64,000 bases of DNA, taken from Amphiduros pacificus (Eukaryota > Annelida > Polychaeta > Phyllodocida > Hesionidae). The notes beneath the pieces are model-generated. The model saw nothing but the letters and a program-made list of their open reading frames with translations, was not told the origin of the DNA and did no database searches. Below, piece after piece: positions 63,588-64,000 of this stretch; position 1 is the first letter of the stretch, and each line of letters opens with the position of its first letter. The stretch spans positions 3,691,001 through 3,755,000 of the forward strand of contig OX439005.1 of the NCBI GenBank assembly GCA_949316495.1, written 5' to 3'. Both the position numbers and the translations under genes were made by a program.

Positions 63588-64000
63588 GCTTTGAAAGTGT
63601 TTAAATGTATTAAGAATTAAGATAGAAACTAAAAATCATTACTTAAACTATGTCTTTTCATCTTTATTCACTGGTTTAAATTAGGTTAGATTAGCAAATC
63701 ATAAAAAGCTTTTTTTACCCTTTGTTAATCTGATTACACTGTTTAGTAAATATTTACCATCTACAAACAGTGTTTGAAATATTGCTAAAACTAATCTTGT
63801 TTCTGAAAACATGCCACGCAAAAATATAGAGTAGATATTTTGAAATTGTTTTTCTTTTCTTTTTTTAAATGTGATCAAATAGATATTTTGAAATTGTTTT
63901 TCTTTTCTTTTTTTTAAATGTGATCAAATATACTAGGAATTCAGATCCCAGAAATTGTAACTAATCTGAATTCATTGTTTAGTAAATATTTACCATCATT
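63486..64000. other. NVL intron 12 start; poly-T and a 50 bp tandem duplication
   Basis: Contains a ~29 bp T run (63558-63586) and a direct duplication of 'agatattttgaaattgtttt' (63831 and 63882) including 'aaatgtgatcaaata'. No exon was seen before the window ends. Confidence 0.6.

Overview
Eukaryotic genomic DNA from an animal, most likely a marine invertebrate and plausibly a mollusc. This rests on intron-split metazoan genes (vasohibin, ANGEL and NVL homologues), AT-rich non-coding sequence, dense minisatellites and a mixed load of SINEs, LINEs, MITEs, hAT and Ty3-type elements. The clade is inference; the gene calls rest on motifs and on splice phases that close exactly.

Layout. 1-2960 is a satellite of ~147 bp monomers. 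3.7-7.5 kb holds a small MITE and two long minisatellites. 7942-8978 (+) carries the last two coding exons of a vasohibin (VASH) homologue. 12522-27912 (-) is a complete ANGEL gene (CCR4-family exonuclease/endonuclease/phosphatase fold) in five coding exons, about 1302 codons. VASH and ANGEL lie tail to tail, the arrangement of VASH1-ANGEL1 and VASH2-ANGEL2 in vertebrates. ANGEL's first coding intron is almost filled by a 7.4 kb DNA element (18408-25808) with ~700 bp inverted termini and a decayed gene of an unnamed family whose acidic motifs resemble FEN1/PIN nucleases.

28-41 kb is intergenic and repeat-rich. A LINE reverse transcriptase fragment is split by a stack of nested DNA elements, the core of which is an apparently intact hAT transposon (33871-38279) with a perfect 8 bp target duplication and a BED/hATC transposase.

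41477-53852 is a 12.4 kb Ty3/gypsy-like LTR retrotransposon that looks whole, with 224 bp LTRs that read as identical. Besides Gag and Pol it carries a separate macrodomain ORF between gag and pol and a third long ORF, in the place where env would sit, whose C-terminus is a TatD-type metal-dependent nuclease domain. Gag also starts with a helix-hairpin-helix-like segment. This is the most unusual object in the window.

54229-63229 (+) is the 5' part of NVL (nuclear VCP-like AAA ATPase of ribosome biogenesis): twelve exons covering the N-terminal domain, the acidic/basic linker, the whole first AAA module and the start of the inter-module linker. The second AAA module lies beyond the window. 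Three of its exon edges have been copied in tandem into the adjoining introns. No true tRNA or rRNA gene, CRISPR array or bacterial feature was seen.
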